Below are positions 60,481-64,000 of a stretch of 64,000 nucleotides of DNA, one piece after another. The position numbers were made by a program, and so were the translations under genes. Every line of letters begins with the position of its first letter. The first letter of the stretch is position 1. The notes beneath the pieces are model-generated. The model searched no databases. It was not told the DNA's origin and was given only the letters and a program-made list of their open reading frames with translations. Source of the DNA: Vitellaria paradoxa (lineage: Eukaryota; Streptophyta; Magnoliopsida; Ericales; Sapotaceae); contig CM034238.1 of NCBI GenBank assembly GCA_019916065.1, positions 36,362,402 to 36,426,401 of the forward strand. Direction: 5' to 3'.

Positions 60481-62824
60481 TTTTGGAAGTACGATTCGAT
60501 TTTATAAAATCACTTTTAAATGAAATGACTTGATTTTAATCTAGTCCTATAGAGGTTTCAATGTTGTTGGCCTGAATGTATTGTTAACTCAATCTAACAT
60601 CCACATAAGTGGTGTTAGATTAGAAAATATAACTTTGAAATCACTTGTGTAGAGAAAATGTAATCTTAGAGTTTTGAAATTCTTTTCGAGCTCATCGGGA
60701 CATTGAACCGGGCACTTGGTATGCACGAGTGTCAACTCGTAACTAAAGATCGATTATAACATGGGTGAGATAATTCCTAAGATTTAACCTAATATTTACG
60801 TAGTCTGCAATCATATTGAGAAGGAATTCTTCATTTAAAATCATAACATTCAAGACAAACCTGCATCTTTGCCTATACATTCTTAGATCGAAACCAAGTA
60901 AGAACCATTGCGTAACATAATTAAAGTTAAACTAAAATTTCGGGAAGAAAGATAAACACACGCATATACCATCACAGTAAAAGAGTGAAGCAAAACTATA
61001 TATAATGACTAAAAAAAAAAAAAGATAATGAGAATAGAAAGCTAGAAAGTAGAACTTGAAATTGAAATCAAAAGCTACAATAGTCACTTACTTGCATAAA
61101 CCCTAGGAGAAAGAATAGAGAAATCACCAAACTAACTTCAAGTAACCCTAATGATTAAAATGTAATGTACCTAATGATTACAATGTCAGAATTCAAGCCT
61201 TTTTATATGCTTACAAAAATTAAGGATAAAAATATAAATTGGTAATTCAAAAAAAGCACCAAAAGTTTGCTTGAAGAAGGTCACGGGTGCCCAAGACAAA
61301 GTTGGTTTGCGCCTAAGCCAAATATACACAGGTGTTCGAAAAAAGTCCTAAGAGATAGGGTAGAAAATTACCTCTTGGAGGGCACCTATGAGCTTACACA
61401 GGCGTGCGCCTAATACAAGTCCTTCTTGTGTGCCCATTGTGGCATGCACCTAAGAAATTTCTCAGTCGTGCACCCACTGCAAGTTCTTCCACCTTTCTGT
61501 TGATCTACTTGTTTAAGTTTCAAGTACGAATCAAAGAATAGCTGCTTACTTTAGCAGGAATCAAATGAGTCTAGGGCATCCTTGCTAATGAACCGATAAG
61601 GGTCGTAATCAAGATCTTCCTCCTCATCTTCTTCAGCCTCATCATTCTCATTTTCCTCAACTTCATCATCCCCCTCGTTCACTTGCTCCTCATTGTCATT
61701 TTGATTTTCAACATTCTCGTGTTCTTCCTTATTATCTCCCTTTCTTTTTTCAGATTCGTTGGCATTCCCATTTATATTATTCTCTTCTTCCTTATATTTA
61801 GCAGTGTCAAATTTAGCTTCATGCTTTGGTAGATATTCACTTCCCTTAGCTGAGGAGGTGAGAGGAGGATGGCTCTCGCAATTACTGGAAGAACGGACCA
61901 TACAAGCTTACAGGAAACTTGATTTAGCTTAAAAAATTTACTTCCAGCACACAAGTTCAAATTCCCCAAACTAAGCTGCCCAAGTCCTCACAAACATTCA
62001 AGCAAACACTTCATATGCACAAAGTTAGTCCATCATAATTGTGTGCACAAAACAATTCACAAACCTCCTATTCGAAGTAAGCTACCAAACTCCCAACACT
62101 CACAAATGCTCCCCTCAATTCTTGAAAATTCAAATTCTAAACCAAATGAGCATTTAAACAAGTAGGTGGTGTGCAAAAGATCAAATGGCGTGTCAAACTC
62201 CATGTAGTTCAAAATGAGACTCACAAATACCTTTCAAACCTAGATGAAATCAAAATATATACCCCAGATCATTGTCTGCCCAATGAAACAGAACACCCAA
62301 GTGTGAGATTTACTCCAATCCCAGGCACGACATTGTACTTTGCAATAGGAAATGGATGGGAGAAGAGCTTCAGTCCCTTAACAGTTCTGGAGTATGCAAA
62401 TATGGAAGAACCAAATGAGTAAAATAGGCTTGAAGGGCTTAGATTACCAAGGCACATGACCTCATTAAACTGGCATGTGACCAGCCACAAGGGGCCCGAG
62501 AGAGAAATTAGATGGGTGCACACCCTCGTGTGTGTACAAAAGGAAATTGTCAGATGCGCATGCCACCTTAGGCGCACAACTAGATAGGCACAAACAAAAA
62601 GCAACCATAAATTCATAACCCCCTCACCCTCCAATCCTACGATCAACTCTATAAAGATTTATTAATGGACACCACCATGACCAAATTCATTTACCGAGAA
62701 CTCACTACAACACGAAACAAAGTAAAAAGTAAAAGAAAAGAAACTCAATCCTAAGATGTAAGTTTACTATGAATAGAGAAGAAACAAGGACACCTATACT
62801 AATAATATACAAGAAGTCATAGGT
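60481..62824 (-). mobile_element. Probable 3' region of an Athila-like gypsy element, including an acidic ORF
   Basis: This lies downstream (on -) of the gypsy integrase at 62825-64000. The ORF 61901-61551 (-) is very Glu/Asp/Asn-rich and ends DYDPYRFISKDALDSF, which resembles the start of the third (envelope-like or plant transposon protein) ORF found after pol in Athila-type elements. Much of the remainder is non-coding. Assignment rests on position and one motif. Confidence 0.4.
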
Positions 62825-64000
62825 GTACTCAATCAAGCAAGGAAAGATCAGAAAGCTCCCAAGTTTTTATTTCGGCCAAAAAGTTCTCCAAGTGAGGTTT
62901 TAGAATGTGCCCATTCACTTTAAATGTGGTGTCATTGCGTGGGTTATAAACCTCACACACACTATGAGGGAAAACTGAAGTGACAACAAAGGGGCCGGAC
63001 TGTCGATACCTACACTTTCATGAGAATAGGTGCAAGCTAGAATTGTAAATCAAAACCTTTTGGCCCACATAAAAGGATTTCCTTTGGATATTTTTGTCAT
63101 GCAAATCCTTCATCTTAGCCTTGGCAATCTCAGTGTTCTCAAAGCCGTCATTCCTTAATTCATCTAATTCATTTAATTGAAACTTTCTAAGAACGCCAGC
63201 ATCATCTAGACTTTCATTAAATTACCGGATTACCTAATAAGCCTTGTGCTCCATTTTAATTGGTAAGTGTCAGGCTTTGCCGTAGAAAAGGCGATAGGGA
63301 GACAAACAAAAAAATGGTCTTATAAGCCGTCTTATGTGCCCACAATGCATCAATGAGATGTAAAGACCAATCCTTACATGAGGGGTTAATGGTCTTCTCA
63401 AATGCCCTTAATCTCCTCATTTGCCAACTCAACTTAGCCACTGTTTTATAGGTGGTGTGAGGTACCCATCTTGTGTGTCACAACATACTTGTACATGAGG
63501 AGACCAATGGGCTTAGTACAAAAATGCTTGCCCCTATCATTAATGACAGCCCAAGGCATCCTAAAATACGAGAAAATGTACTCCTTTAAGAACTTAACCA
63601 CCACTTTGCAGTCATTAGTGCAAGTGGGTATGGCTTCAACCCACTTGGAGGCATAGTTAATGGCAATTGAGATATAACCGAACAAGTTAGGAAATGGATC
63701 CATGAAATTAATGCCCCAGCAATCAAAAATCTCTAAGATGAATATAGGGTTTTGAGGCATCTCATTATGCTTAGATAGGGCTCCTAATTGTTGATATTGA
63801 TCACAACTAATACAAAAATTGTGCACATCCTTGAGCATGGTTGGCTAATAAAAACTGCTTTGTGGAATTTTAGCGGTTGTTTTCTTTATAGAAAAGTGGC
63901 CTCCACAAGCTAAGAAATGGCAAAATCCAAAGACCTCTCTCATTTCACCCTTGGGAATGCATCTCCTAAAGAATTGGTTTTGACAATACTTGTAAAGGTA
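62825..64000 (-). pseudogene. Ty3-gypsy (Athila-like) integrase, C-terminal part of pol, decayed
   Basis: From 63838 down, the - strand encodes the end of the zinc-binding domain (CISCDQYQQLG), then the integrase core (FDCWGINFMDPFP; YASKWVEAIPTCTND; PWAVINDRGKHF), DALWAHKTAYKT, and a C-terminal region with QLNELDELR and KVLIYNSSLHLF-like text and SGPFVVTSVFP. Several stops and a frame change near 63443 show decay. The element continues beyond the right edge. Confidence 0.8.

Noticed and set aside
62171..62646. ORFs on both strands in the gypsy 3' region
   Set aside because: Opposing frames without motifs inside decayed retroelement sequence.

Overview
This is nuclear DNA from a flowering plant. 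The evidence is spliced genes with GT-AG introns, a chloroplast-targeted serine-pathway enzyme, a plant-type NhaD sodium/proton antiporter, a plant leucine-rich-repeat receptor-like kinase, and abundant plant LINE, SINE, Ty1-copia, Ty3-gypsy and MITE sequence in a very AT-rich background. I cannot name the species. Low gene density and long transposon-filled introns suggest a medium to large genome, probably not a grass.

Four host genes can be supported. (1) The 3' part of a plastid NhaD-type Na+/H+ antiporter (+ strand, 2378-4803). Its last coding exon appears cut off from canonical splicing by a MITE. (2) A complete five-exon 3-phosphoglycerate dehydrogenase (- strand, 11505-7447). (3) A two-exon SGNH/SASA carbohydrate esterase (- strand, 28710-23076), whose 4.8-kb intron holds a LINE. 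(4) A two-exon atypical LRR receptor-like kinase (- strand, 51666-46460) that looks like a pseudokinase; its 2.9-kb intron holds a fold-back repeat. The four genes have no evident functional relationship.

The rest is mostly mobile DNA. 1-1335 is a LINE ORF1 remnant, apparently inside an antiporter intron. 1936-2239 is a TRIM with 74-bp LTRs. Three tRNA-derived or SINE-like retroposons have target-site duplications of 13-17 bp (5914, 30020, 30355). 13728-16456 is a long inverted repeat whose loop holds a 1.61-kb solo LTR. 17560-18652 is an internally deleted copia. 19862-22205 is a 2.3-kb fold-back element with a 170-bp tandem array at one end. 32138-45138 is a three-level copia nest: an old LTR on the + strand is split by copia B, which is split by copia C. 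B and C have matching 5-bp duplications. 55150-56378 is a 5'-truncated LINE. 59620-64000 is Ty3-gypsy debris.

The most interesting observations are the two fold-back elements built from tandem units (19862-22205 and 48075-48740), the loss of a usable acceptor before the antiporter's last exon, the stratified copia nest, and two 16-18 nt insertions that are little more than a LINE poly(A) tail flanked by 15-17 bp duplications. No CRISPR array, rRNA gene or clearly functional tRNA gene was seen.
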